Assembly (NCBI RefSeq): GCF_001721645.1
Contig: NZ_CP017141.1
Coordinates: forward strand, 3,162,001-3,226,000
Direction: 5' to 3'
Length of the DNA stretch: 64,000 nucleotides
From: Pedobacter steynii
GTDB taxonomy: Bacteria > Bacteroidota > Bacteroidia > Sphingobacteriales > Sphingobacteriaceae
Position 1 is the stretch's first letter; every line of letters begins with the position of its first letter. The notes under the pieces were generated by a model. That model was not told where the DNA came from. It did no database searches and saw only the letters and a list, made by a program, of their open reading frames with translations. Position numbers and translations under genes: made by a program. Positions 53,110 through 61,818 of the stretch are shown here, piece after piece.

Positions 53110-56100
53110 ATGATGAATTTTTACGGCAAAGCATTGCCTATATTCCGAAAATGCATGCGCATTTCTACAATTATTATTGGCATACAAGTGTGTTTTTCCA
53201 CACTCCTGATGGCAAAACACATCAAGGCCCAGGAAATGAGTTTTAAAGTAGTCAAAGCAAGTGTCAAGCAAGTCTTTAAAAAGATAGAACAACAGGCAAA
53301 TGTCACTTTCGTCTACGATGAAGAGGTATTGGGAAGCTTACCAAATCTTACCCTTAATTTTAAAAATGAACAACTTTCGGAAGTTTTAAAAAGACTTCGT
53401 GAAAAAACAGCTCTGGAATTCCGAATGGTAGGCAACTATATCGGCGTGGCAGAAAATGCAGCAAGTATGCCAAACCTGAGTTTGTCTTCTGCCGCAAACA
53501 GCAACCGTATAAAGATTAACGGGGTGGTTAGAGATGCAACGGGACAACCTTTAATCGGTGTAAGTATAAAGGTAAAAGGAACCCAGGCAGGAGCAAGTAC
53601 CAATACTAACGGACAATTTGTTATCGATGCAAATATCGGCGACGTATTGGTAGTTAGCTATTTGGGTTACATTACCAAGCAAGTAACCATTACCACACCT
53701 GCTGCGCTCAATATCTTATTGGATGAAGATTCCAAACTCCTGAGTGAAGTGGTCGTTACTGCACTGGGAATCAAAAAAGAAAGAAAAGCATTGGGATACT
53801 CGGTTACAGAAGTGAAAGGTGATGAACTGACACAAGCGAGAGAAAACAATGTGATCAACTCTTTAGTCGGTAAAGTTGCCGGTCTGAATGTCAACTCTAT
53901 CGCCGGTGGGGTGGGTGCCTCTTCTAACGTCATTATCCGTGGTATTTCAAGTATTTCTCAGACCAATCAGCCTTTGTATGTAGTCAATGGTATTCCGATG
54001 GAAAACAGAGGAAACAGTGCTCCTGGTGATCAGTATGATAATGTTCCTGATCTTGGAGATGCGATTGGAAACATTAATCCGGATGATATCGAAACCATTT
54101 CTGTACTGAAAGGGGCTGCCGCTTCTGCATTATACGGTTCACGCGGTAAAGCAGGGGTTATTTTAATCACCACAAAAAGTGGAAAGGGAAATTCCATTGA
54201 ATTCAATTCCAATTATGTGCTGGAAAAGGTAATCGATCAGACCGACTGGCAATATGTTTACGGTAACGGAGCAAATGGCGTAAAACCCGCAGATGCAGCA
54301 GGTGCTTTCCAAACTGGTCAGTCGAGCTGGGGAGCCAGATTAGATGGCAGCAGCGTGGTTCAGTTCGATGGCGTATCCCGTCCTTATACCGCACAAAAGA
54401 ATAATATCGAAAATTTCTTCCGTACAGGAGCAACCGCAACAAATACCCTGGCTTTTAATAAAAGCTTTGATGGGGGTTCAATCCGTTTCTCCGCAAGTGA
54501 CCTGACCAGTAAGGCGGTTACCCCTGGATCAGGATTAAACAGACAGTCATTTAACCTGAATGGAAATTATAACATCAACAAACACCTGACTGTAGATGCC
54601 CGTGCAAATTACATTCTGGAACAGGCTAAAAACAGACCTTTTCTAAGTGACGGTGCAGGTAACTCCAGTTATAATGTGACCTTGCTGCCTACAAGTTTAG
54701 ATGTCATGACCTTAAAACAAACCACTAAAGCTGATGGTTCCGAGTACGGTTATTCTGCCAATACTTTTGCGACAAACCCATGGTTTGCTGCAAACAAATT
54801 TATCAACAATACGAAAAGGGAACGTCTGATCTCTTCCATCAGTCTGCGTTACAATTTTGACAATGGTGCCTTTATCCAGGCCCGTGCCGGACGTGATGCT
54901 TATAACGACCGCTATACTTCTGTCGTACCGACAGGAACGGCTTATCGTTTGCTCGGCTCCATGTCTGAAGCAACAACCAAATTCTCTGATATCAATACAG
55001 ACGTTTTATTTGGTAAGAGCTTTAAGGTCGATGATTTTACCATCACCCCAAACATTGGAGGAAGTTATAGAAGAACGAAATCCGAAATGTTTACGCTTGC
55101 AGGAAACGATTTCTCTATTCCATACCAATATGTCATCACCAATGCCAACCTGCAAAATGCGCCGGTTTACAGACCAAGCGAAAGCGAAGTAGCTTCTGTT
55201 TACGGAACTTTAGACCTGAGTTATAAAAACTACCTTTATTTGAGTGGATCACTTCGTAATGACTGGTTCTCAACGCTGGCTACACCTGGTAAGAACAATA
55301 AACTGAATGTAATTTATCCATCGGTAAATGGTTCATTCGTGTTCTCTGAAATCCTGAAAAAAGACTGGTTGAACTTTGGTAAAATCCGTGCTGGTTTTGC
55401 TCAGGTAGGGCAGGCAACAGATCCTTATCAGACACAACTGGCTTATGGCTTTAACAGTGCCGTACTAAACGGAAGGCCTTTGGGATTGATCTCTAACTTT
55501 TTTGTTCCAAACGAGAGTCTGGTTGCCTCTGTGGCTTCTGAATTTGAAATTGGTACTGAGATCCGTTTATTGGGCAGCCGCCTGAACTTTGATGTAACCT
55601 GGTACAATAAAAAATCAAAAGATGAAATTGTGAGGGCGCCGGCATCAGTAACTTCTGGTTATGGTGGAGCAATCCTGAACATTGGAGAGTTACGGAACAG
55701 AGGAGTTGAGGCCCTGATTACCGGTATTCCTGTGCAGACAAAAAATTTCCGCTGGACAACCTCTGTTAACGGTTCCATCAACGACAATAAAGTCATCTCA
55801 CTTTCTCCTGGACAAACCTCATTACCAGGTGCAACTTCCCGTACGGGTAATGCGTTTACCCAACAGATTGTGGGTTTACCTTTCGGTCAGATTATGGCCT
55901 TTGATTATAAACGGGATGCCAATGGCAATATTGAACTGGAATCAAATGGTATTCCTAAACAAGGCTTGTTAAGACCTTACGGATCTGCTTATGCAAAATA
56001 TGTCGCCGGATGGAACAATGAGTTCTCTTACAAAGGGATCAATTTCTCTTTCATGATCGACAGTAAATTTGGTGGCAAGATTTATTCTGCAACAGAATCT

Positions 56101-56457
56101 TATGCTTACACTTTGGGCTTACATAAAGGTACTTTGGAAAAACGTGAAGAACTGGGAGCTGCTGCTGCAAATTATTACGGCACAATGGCCGGTAATGTAT
56201 CCGGAATTTTTGTGCAAAGTGCCGATTTTATTAAGTTCCGTCAGGTGATGCTTGGCTATACTTTCCCTGGTAAAATGTTTAATAATGTCATTAATGGAGC
56301 TACACTTAGCTTTGTGGGCCGTAACCTCTTTTACATCAGCAGGAAAACAACAAACATAGATCCTGAATCTGATTATAGCAATAATGCTAAAGGATTGGAA
56401 TTGGGCGGTGTGCCGGCAAGCAGAACTTACGGATTAAATCTAAGCGTGAAGTTCTAA
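53110..56457 (+). CDS. SusC/RagA-type TonB-linked transporter with STN domain
   Basis: 1115 residues, the longest SusC here. After the signal peptide (to about residue 40, with MAKHIKAQ), an STN domain (about 42-115, MSFKVVKASVKQVFKKIEQQ ... LAV-like end) precedes a carboxypeptidase-regulatory-like domain (INGVVRDATGQPLIGVSIKVKG), a TonB-box region (LSEVVVTALGIKKERKALGYS), a plug (VAGLNVNSIAGGVGASSNVIIRG ... GSRGKAGVILITTKSGKG) and a barrel. The STN domain pairs with the upstream FecR. Together with SusD and perhaps the fucosidase it would import oligosaccharide. Confidence 0.95.
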   Translation: MMNFYGKALPIFRKCMRISTIIIGIQVCFSTLLMAKHIKAQEMSFKVVKASVKQVFKKIEQQANVTFVYDEEVLGSLPNLTLNFKNEQLSEVLKRLREKTALEFRMVGNYIGVAENAASMPNLSLSSAANSNRIKINGVVRDATGQPLIGVSIKVKGTQAGASTNTNGQFVIDANIGDVLVVSYLGYITKQVTITTPAALNILLDEDSKLLSEVVVTALGIKKERKALGYSVTEVKGDELTQARENNVINSLVGKVAGLNVNSIAGGVGASSNVIIRGISSISQTNQPLYVVNGIPMENRGNSAPGDQYDNVPDLGDAIGNINPDDIETISVLKGAAASALYGSRGKAGVILITTKSGKGNSIEFNSNYVLEKVIDQTDWQYVYGNGANGVKPADAAGAFQTGQSSWGARLDGSSVVQFDGVSRPYTAQKNNIENFFRTGATATNTLAFNKSFDGGSIRFSASDLTSKAVTPGSGLNRQSFNLNGNYNINKHLTVDARANYILEQAKNRPFLSDGAGNSSYNVTLLPTSLDVMTLKQTTKADGSEYGYSANTFATNPWFAANKFINNTKRERLISSISLRYNFDNGAFIQARAGRDAYNDRYTSVVPTGTAYRLLGSMSEATTKFSDINTDVLFGKSFKVDDFTITPNIGGSYRRTKSEMFTLAGNDFSIPYQYVITNANLQNAPVYRPSESEVASVYGTLDLSYKNYLYLSGSLRNDWFSTLATPGKNNKLNVIYPSVNGSFVFSEILKKDWLNFGKIRAGFAQVGQATDPYQTQLAYGFNSAVLNGRPLGLISNFFVPNESLVASVASEFEIGTEIRLLGSRLNFDVTWYNKKSKDEIVRAPASVTSGYGGAILNIGELRNRGVEALITGIPVQTKNFRWTTSVNGSINDNKVISLSPGQTSLPGATSRTGNAFTQQIVGLPFGQIMAFDYKRDANGNIELESNGIPKQGLLRPYGSAYAKYVAGWNNEFSYKGINFSFMIDSKFGGKIYSATESYAYTLGLHKGTLEKREELGAAAANYYGTMAGNVSGIFVQSADFIKFRQVMLGYTFPGKMFNNVINGATLSFVGRNLFYISRKTTNIDPESDYSNNAKGLELGGVPASRTYGLNLSVKF

Positions 56458-56583
56458 AAATCAAGGTTACAAGAAGCAAATTTTAAACTCAATTAGATTC
56501 CAATGAAACCATCATCTGCATACCGCTTACAAAACTAATCCCTATGCTTATGATCGCTTCATCACCATTAAAAAAAGATTCCA

Positions 56584-58197
56584 ATGAAAAAGAATATATA
56601 TAAATATAGCATAATGGCAGCGCTCTGCCTGACGGTTGCTACAGGTTGCAGAAAACATTATGAAGAGATCAATACTGATCCTTCTACCTATAACCCGGCA
56701 AACTTTAACCCTAACTTTATACTGACCAGTGCACAGTTAAGCTATTCCGGAAGTGTCGATTTTAGTTACGATACCTGGCGTGCAAATTTAATCTACTGTT
56801 CCACCATGATGCAGGGATTATCCTCTGTAATTGGTTACTGGGCCGGAGATAAATACATCCTTAACCCTACCTATACTGCTGCTTACTGGGGGTTTTCTTC
56901 CAACTCCATTACCAGTGGTGACGGAGCTTATCCGGAGCAGGTAAGGTTAATTGTTGATTTGCTGGCATTCACTAAAGGTAAACAGCAGTACCAGAATCTG
57001 CATCAGATCACCAGAATTATGAGGGCACTCATCTTTCAGCGCATTACTGATCTTTATGGTGATGTTCCTTATTCTGAGGCTGGAATCGGCTTCCTTGGAA
57101 AAAATTACTTCCCTGTTTATGATAAGCAGAAAGACATCTATACAGATATGCTTAAAGAAGTATCTGAAGCCGTTGCATTATTAGATGTTAACGGTGATAA
57201 GCCTGCCGGAGATGCATTCTATAATGGTGACCCCACTAAATGGAAACGTTTCGGAAATAGTCTTATCCTTAGAATGGCAATGCGTCTGAGTAAGGTAGAC
57301 CCGGCTACTGCTAAGAGTTATGTGGAAAAAGTAAATGGCCATACCATGCTAAGTAATGACGACAATGCTTTTATTCTGGGTTCAGAAAGCGGAAACAGAA
57401 TTACCATTAACAGAAATAGCCAGATCCTTCTTGGTGGCGGCGGTCAGGAAAATTTCTATACCAGATGGTCAAAAACTTTTATCGACTTCCTTAAAAGCAC
57501 TAACGATCCTCGTTTAGGTGCTATCGCGGTAACAAATTTGTATGTCAATGAAGACACTAAAGTGCAAAACCCAAATGCAAATGCAAACCCTGCAGCACAA
57601 AAAGGTATGCCAAACGGTAAAGACCTGAGTCTGATTGCAGGCCAGGGAATTAAGCTGGATCCCAGCTATACCACTTTTACTGATTATTCTTCTCCGAGTC
57701 CGGCATTAATCAGAAAAGACGGGCCAACTTTCGTATTGACCTATGCAGAAACAGAATTATTACTGGCTGATGCTGCACAACGTTTTGGTATTGCGGGAAG
57801 TGCTGCCCAACATTACCGTGAAGGACTCATCGCTTCGATCACTTATCTTTCGCAGTATGGTGCTGCGGCAGCAATCACTCCTGCAGTAGCCGCAGCGTAT
57901 GCTGATGCACATCCTTACAATGCAGCTGATGGTTTAAATATGATCAATACACAGTATTGGGCACTCAACAATACAAAACTTGATTTTTATGAGTCCTGGG
58001 CTAACTGGAGAAGAACCGGATTTCCGGTTTTAACACCAGTAGTGTATCCTGGTAATGCGACAAATGGAACCATTCCCCGTCGTTTTCCTTATCCTGTTGT
58101 GGAAGCAGGTACAAATACGGTAAATTATAATGCAGCTGTAGCCAGCGTTCCCGGGGGAGATTTATTGACCTCCAGAGTCTGGTGGGATAAAAACTAA
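56584..58197 (+). CDS. SusD-like lipoprotein (SusD-like_2 type)
   Basis: 537 residues. Lipobox ATGC precedes RKHYEEINTDPSTYNP, an opening seen in the SusD-like_2 branch. Helical regions follow (IMRALIFQRITDLYGDVPYSEAGIG), and the C-terminal block is TELLLADAAQRFGIAGSAAQHYREGL ... WALNNTKLDFYESWANWRRTGFPVLTP. It partners the SusC 126 bases upstream. A strong terminator follows at once. Confidence 0.92.
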   Translation: MKKNIYKYSIMAALCLTVATGCRKHYEEINTDPSTYNPANFNPNFILTSAQLSYSGSVDFSYDTWRANLIYCSTMMQGLSSVIGYWAGDKYILNPTYTAAYWGFSSNSITSGDGAYPEQVRLIVDLLAFTKGKQQYQNLHQITRIMRALIFQRITDLYGDVPYSEAGIGFLGKNYFPVYDKQKDIYTDMLKEVSEAVALLDVNGDKPAGDAFYNGDPTKWKRFGNSLILRMAMRLSKVDPATAKSYVEKVNGHTMLSNDDNAFILGSESGNRITINRNSQILLGGGGQENFYTRWSKTFIDFLKSTNDPRLGAIAVTNLYVNEDTKVQNPNANANPAAQKGMPNGKDLSLIAGQGIKLDPSYTTFTDYSSPSPALIRKDGPTFVLTYAETELLLADAAQRFGIAGSAAQHYREGLIASITYLSQYGAAAAITPAVAAAYADAHPYNAADGLNMINTQYWALNNTKLDFYESWANWRRTGFPVLTPVVYPGNATNGTIPRRFPYPVVEAGTNTVNYNAAVASVPGGDLLTSRVWWDKN

Positions 58198-58219
58198 TTT
58201 CTGTACGCTCTCAATTATT

Positions 58220-58245
58220 AAATCCCTGCCCCGGCGGGGATTTTT
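58220..58245 (+). terminator. Rho-independent terminator after susD
   Basis: AAATCCCTGCC and GGCGGGGATTT pair nearly end to end, followed by T residues. It lies 22 bases after the SusD stop and closes the second ECF-type operon. Confidence 0.85.
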
Positions 58246-58257
58246 CGTTAAAAAGGA

Positions 58258-58291
58258 AAACGGGAATAAGTCCTCCGACTTACCCCCGTTT
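58258..58291. other. Second hairpin, upstream of fucosidase
   Basis: AAACGGG/CCCGTTT outer and TAAGT/ACTTA inner arms form a two-step stem just after the susD terminator. It may be a back-up terminator. Confidence 0.55.
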
Positions 58292-58450
58292 AAATTAACG
58301 CTCTCAAGGACAAATGTAGAAATAAATCCGACGTTAATGGCGCTGATCTTAAATTATTGAATTAAGATTACAATTTGAGGGCTAGATAGATAGCTTCAAA
58401 TAAGCTGCTGAAATAACAGTTTCTGCGTTTATGGCCATGATGAGTAACTT

Positions 58451-58478
58451 TTGTCAAAAACGCTGAACATTTTGACAA
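58451..58478. promoter_or_regulatory. Inverted repeat upstream of fucosidase gene
   Basis: TTGTCAAAA (58451-58459) and TTTTGACAA (58470-58478) are perfect 9-base arms with a 10-base spacer, 66 bases before the fucosidase start. The size and symmetry suit a dimeric repressor site. The rest of the 346-base spacer (58198-58543) holds only the two hairpins. Confidence 0.5.
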
Positions 58479-58543
58479 TTTCATAAAACCTTTTATAGGA
58501 AAATCCGGCGTCCTTTGTTTAAACCACAAAACCAAACCTGAAT

Positions 58544-59923
58544 ATGAAAACTTTTAAGCTTAGCCTTGCATTGGGTTTGCTGCTTCTTTTACAGTTGTCA
58601 GAAATCAATGCGCAAGAGCGCCCGGCCTGGGCAAAAGAAACCAAAGAACAGAAAGAAAAAAGAATGAAATGGTGGACTGACGCCCGTTTTGGGATGTTTA
58701 TCCATTGGGGATTGTATGCCGTTCCGGCACGCCACGAATGGGTGAAATACTATGAACGTATTCCAGATAAAGAATATGAAAAGTATTTCAACCTTTTTGA
58801 TCCGGATTTGTATAATCCTAAACAATGGGCAGCAAAGGCTAAAGAAGCAGGAATGAAATATTTTGTCATCACCACTAAACATCATGAAGGGTTTAGCTTA
58901 TGGGACACCAAATATTCAGACTATAAGGCAACGAAAACACCTGCTGGAAGAGACCTGATTAAGCCAATGGTAGAAGCTTTCAGGGCAGAAGGGATCAAAG
59001 TTGGATTCTATTACTCCCTGATCGACTGGCACCATCCTGATTTTGAGATAGACGCCAGTCACCCGCCAACCCCTCAGGGAAAAGATGAACGGGAAGCGGC
59101 GAATAAGGGAAGGGATCAGAAAAAATATCAGGCTTATATGAAAAATCAGCTTACAGAGTTGTTAACTCAGTTCGGGCCAATTGATGTTTTGTTCACTGAT
59201 TTTTCATACGACGGGAAAGGACATAAAGAATGGGATTCAGAGAACCTCCTGAAGCTGATCCGGAAGTTACAACCGAATATCATCGTAAATGACCGTCTGG
59301 ACCTGAATGATACGGACTGGGGTTGGGATATTAAAACCCCTGAACAGTTTATGCCGAGGGAATGGCTGACGGTTAAAGGAGAAAAAGTTCCATGGGAAAC
59401 CTGTCAGACTTTTTCCGGGTCGTGGGGATACCACAGAGATGAGAATTCCTGGAAAAGCGTGCCTCAATTAATAGCCATGTTGATTGAAACGGTAAGTAAA
59501 GGAGGCAACCTGCTGCTTAATGTCGGACCTACTGCCCGTGGGGAATTCGATGAAAGAGCGAATGAAAGACTGGAAGGAATCGGTGCATGGATGAAGCAGC
59601 ATAGCCGTTCGATTTATGGTTGTACTCAGGCCCCTGATTCTTTTAAAGTTCCTCAAAATTGTTTCCTGACCTATAATCCGGAGAAAAAAAGAATGTATAT
59701 CCACCTGATGCAATGGCCGTTCAAATCGCTGCATCTGGAAGGATTCAAAGGGAAATTTAAATATGCTCAACTGTTGAATGACGGCTCAGAAATCAAGTTC
59801 TACTCTCCTACAAAAGAGGGGAGTCATACTACCGAGACCACCAAAGACGGGGATGTGATCTTAAACCTCCCTGTGCAGAAACCAAATGTTGAAATTCCTG
59901 TTATCGAATTGATTCTGGAATAA
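58544..59923 (+). CDS. Secreted alpha-L-fucosidase (GH29)
   Basis: 459 residues. A signal peptide (to about residue 24, EINAQ) is followed by the GH29 catalytic barrel: WWTDARFGMFIHWGLYAVPARHEWV, KYFVITTKHHEGFSLWDTKYSDY, GFYYSLIDWHHPDF, and GPIDVLFTDFSYDG with probable nucleophile Asp219. GGNLLLNVGPTARGEF lies near the end of the barrel. It releases terminal L-fucose from glycans. The gene is separated from the upstream SusC-SusD by a terminator and has its own inverted-repeat operator candidate, so it is probably not cotranscribed with them, though functional linkage remains likely. Confidence 0.92.
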   Translation: MKTFKLSLALGLLLLLQLSEINAQERPAWAKETKEQKEKRMKWWTDARFGMFIHWGLYAVPARHEWVKYYERIPDKEYEKYFNLFDPDLYNPKQWAAKAKEAGMKYFVITTKHHEGFSLWDTKYSDYKATKTPAGRDLIKPMVEAFRAEGIKVGFYYSLIDWHHPDFEIDASHPPTPQGKDEREAANKGRDQKKYQAYMKNQLTELLTQFGPIDVLFTDFSYDGKGHKEWDSENLLKLIRKLQPNIIVNDRLDLNDTDWGWDIKTPEQFMPREWLTVKGEKVPWETCQTFSGSWGYHRDENSWKSVPQLIAMLIETVSKGGNLLLNVGPTARGEFDERANERLEGIGAWMKQHSRSIYGCTQAPDSFKVPQNCFLTYNPEKKRMYIHLMQWPFKSLHLEGFKGKFKYAQLLNDGSEIKFYSPTKEGSHTTETTKDGDVILNLPVQKPNVEIPVIELILE

Positions 59924-59999
59924 TCTCTTTGCATTAATTTCTTTAGATATAGCCTTTTTTGCTTTGAAGAAAAGGCTATATTTGGTTTGTGCCAGCCAA

Positions 60000-61679
60000 A
60001 TGATGAACCAAATTAACCAAAAAGGATCACTTGCCTTATTCTGTTTTTTTATACTTCAGCTGTTCGTTGGCTGCGAGACAAAGCAACCTGGAGATCAGCC
60101 ATTAAGTTCCGGCAGTACCGAAAGTGCGGTCAGGGCCAGAATCAATGCCTTAAACAAAAGGGCGAAAAGTCTGAACAGGGATTCTACCAATCTGGCCATC
60201 GCCTCAGCCTATGAAGCCTATCTTTTGGCCTACGAAAACAAATACAAAGAACTGGAAGCCGATGCGCTGGTTATCTTATCAGAGGGCTATCTTTATAATG
60301 ACATTTATGACCTCGCTCTGGAATATTCATTTGATGCGCTGGAAATCTATAAAAATCTGGATAAGCCAGCCAAAATGGGGGCAACCTATACCTTATTGGG
60401 CTGGATTTATTATGATGTGGAAAATGCTGAATTTGCTCTGAAATACCATACCATGGCCTATGATTATTACAAGGCGCATCAGGATCCCAACCAGACCGGA
60501 TTATCACTTAATGCCATCGGATTAATTTATCAGCTTAAAAATGAGTTTGCAAAGGCTGAAGGCTTTTTTAAACAAGCGCTGGTTATTGCCCGGAAGCATA
60601 ATAAAAGGGCCCTGATTAGCGCAGCTTATAATAACCTGGGCATTTGCAGCAATAACAATAAGAATTATAATCAGGCTCTGGTTTATTTTAACCTGGCACT
60701 GCAGTTTTCTACAAAACAATTACTTTCTCTGGCAGAACTGAATAACCAGATGGCCTTTTCCCTGATTAACCTTGGTAGGAATGAGGAGGCGCTGGCTGCT
60801 CTAAAAAGGGCGAGGGCTTTTATAGATCAAAGCAGTTCCAATTCAAAAAAAGAAAACCTTTTGGATAACTATAAGGTCTTTTCCCTTTTGTATCAGCGCA
60901 CCGGTGATTACCGTCAGGCTTACGAAAATATCAACCAGTATAATGCCGTCAGGGAAGAGTTTCTCTCTAAAAATAAAGTAAATGCTTTGCTGACACTCAC
61001 CTTAAAACGCGAGGCTCAGGAAAAGGAACGACAAATGGAGGCCTTGTCAGTGAAAGAAAGTCTGAAGTCCTTTCAACGAAATGCACTGGCCATCATTGTG
61101 GTGCTGTTGATTGTTATTGGGGTACTCCTATACGGTAAACTGAGAAACAGGCAAAGAAAAAAAGCTGAACTGGCCGAAATAAAACAACAGGAAATTGAAA
61201 AGAAGCTGGAGCATACTGTTCTGGATAAAAAGGCCCTCAACGAGCGGCTCGATTTTAACCACATTGAACTAAAGAACTACGCGCTATACATTGCTCACCG
61301 GAATGACCTGATTGTGAAATTCATCGAAGAGCTGGGAGGCCTTGATAAGAACTCAGCTTCGGAAATTCCCCATCAATTACATAAACTGGTTAATAAGTTT
61401 AAGTACGACATTAACCTGGAGAAATACGTAGAAGATTTTAACCTTAAGGTGGAAACCCAATACCAGGATTTTTTCTATAACCTTCAGCAAAAGTTTCCTC
61501 ACCTGACTCAAAATGAGAGAAGGCTCTGCGCACAGATCAGGCTGAACCTTTCCATTAAAGAGATCGCAACCCTGAACAACATCTCTGTGAAATCTGCAGA
61601 AATGGCAAGGTACCGTTTACGTAAGCATTTCGGTTTACAGCAGAACGATAACCTCAATGATTATCTAAAGTCGTTTTAA
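60000..61679 (+). CDS. TPR sensor with membrane segment and C-terminal HTH
   Basis: About 559 residues from the ATG at 60000. The N-terminal signal has a possible lipobox (FVGC), then TPR repeats (about 60-330 of the longer frame: ASAYEAYLLAYENKYKELEADALVIL, GLSLNAIGLIYQLKNEFAKAEGFFKQAL, ISAAYNNLGICSNNNKNYNQALVYFNLAL), one transmembrane helix (about 373-391), a coiled coil, and a LuxR-like HTH (LTQNERRLCAQIRLNLSIKEIATLNNISVKSAEMARYRLRKHFGL). It is likely a membrane-tethered regulator with an extracytoplasmic sensor; the next gene, a SusC, and the repeats before it are likely targets. Confidence 0.88.
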   Translation: MMNQINQKGSLALFCFFILQLFVGCETKQPGDQPLSSGSTESAVRARINALNKRAKSLNRDSTNLAIASAYEAYLLAYENKYKELEADALVILSEGYLYNDIYDLALEYSFDALEIYKNLDKPAKMGATYTLLGWIYYDVENAEFALKYHTMAYDYYKAHQDPNQTGLSLNAIGLIYQLKNEFAKAEGFFKQALVIARKHNKRALISAAYNNLGICSNNNKNYNQALVYFNLALQFSTKQLLSLAELNNQMAFSLINLGRNEEALAALKRARAFIDQSSSNSKKENLLDNYKVFSLLYQRTGDYRQAYENINQYNAVREEFLSKNKVNALLTLTLKREAQEKERQMEALSVKESLKSFQRNALAIIVVLLIVIGVLLYGKLRNRQRKKAELAEIKQQEIEKKLEHTVLDKKALNERLDFNHIELKNYALYIAHRNDLIVKFIEELGGLDKNSASEIPHQLHKLVNKFKYDINLEKYVEDFNLKVETQYQDFFYNLQQKFPHLTQNERRLCAQIRLNLSIKEIATLNNISVKSAEMARYRLRKHFGLQQNDNLNDYLKSF

Positions 61680-61707
61680 AGCACTGTTAAGCTTTATTCT
61701 AACCTCG

Positions 61708-61750
61708 TGTAGAGGTCTTGTAGGGGTAAAGGAGCACCATATGTAGGGGT
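61708..61750 (+). promoter_or_regulatory. Three phased TGTAGRGGT direct repeats before susC
   Basis: TGTAGAGGT (61708-61716), TGTAGGGGT (61719-61727) and TGTAGGGGT (61742-61750) are spaced 11 and 23 bases start to start, about one and two helical turns. A TAAGTTTG -7-like element lies 32 bases on (61782-61789). This looks like an activator array. Confidence 0.55.
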
Positions 61751-61818
61751 GCCGGATTCGTTTTTCGCATCATCGTAACATTAAGTTTGATTGAATCAAT
61801 CAACTCAAACCAAATATT

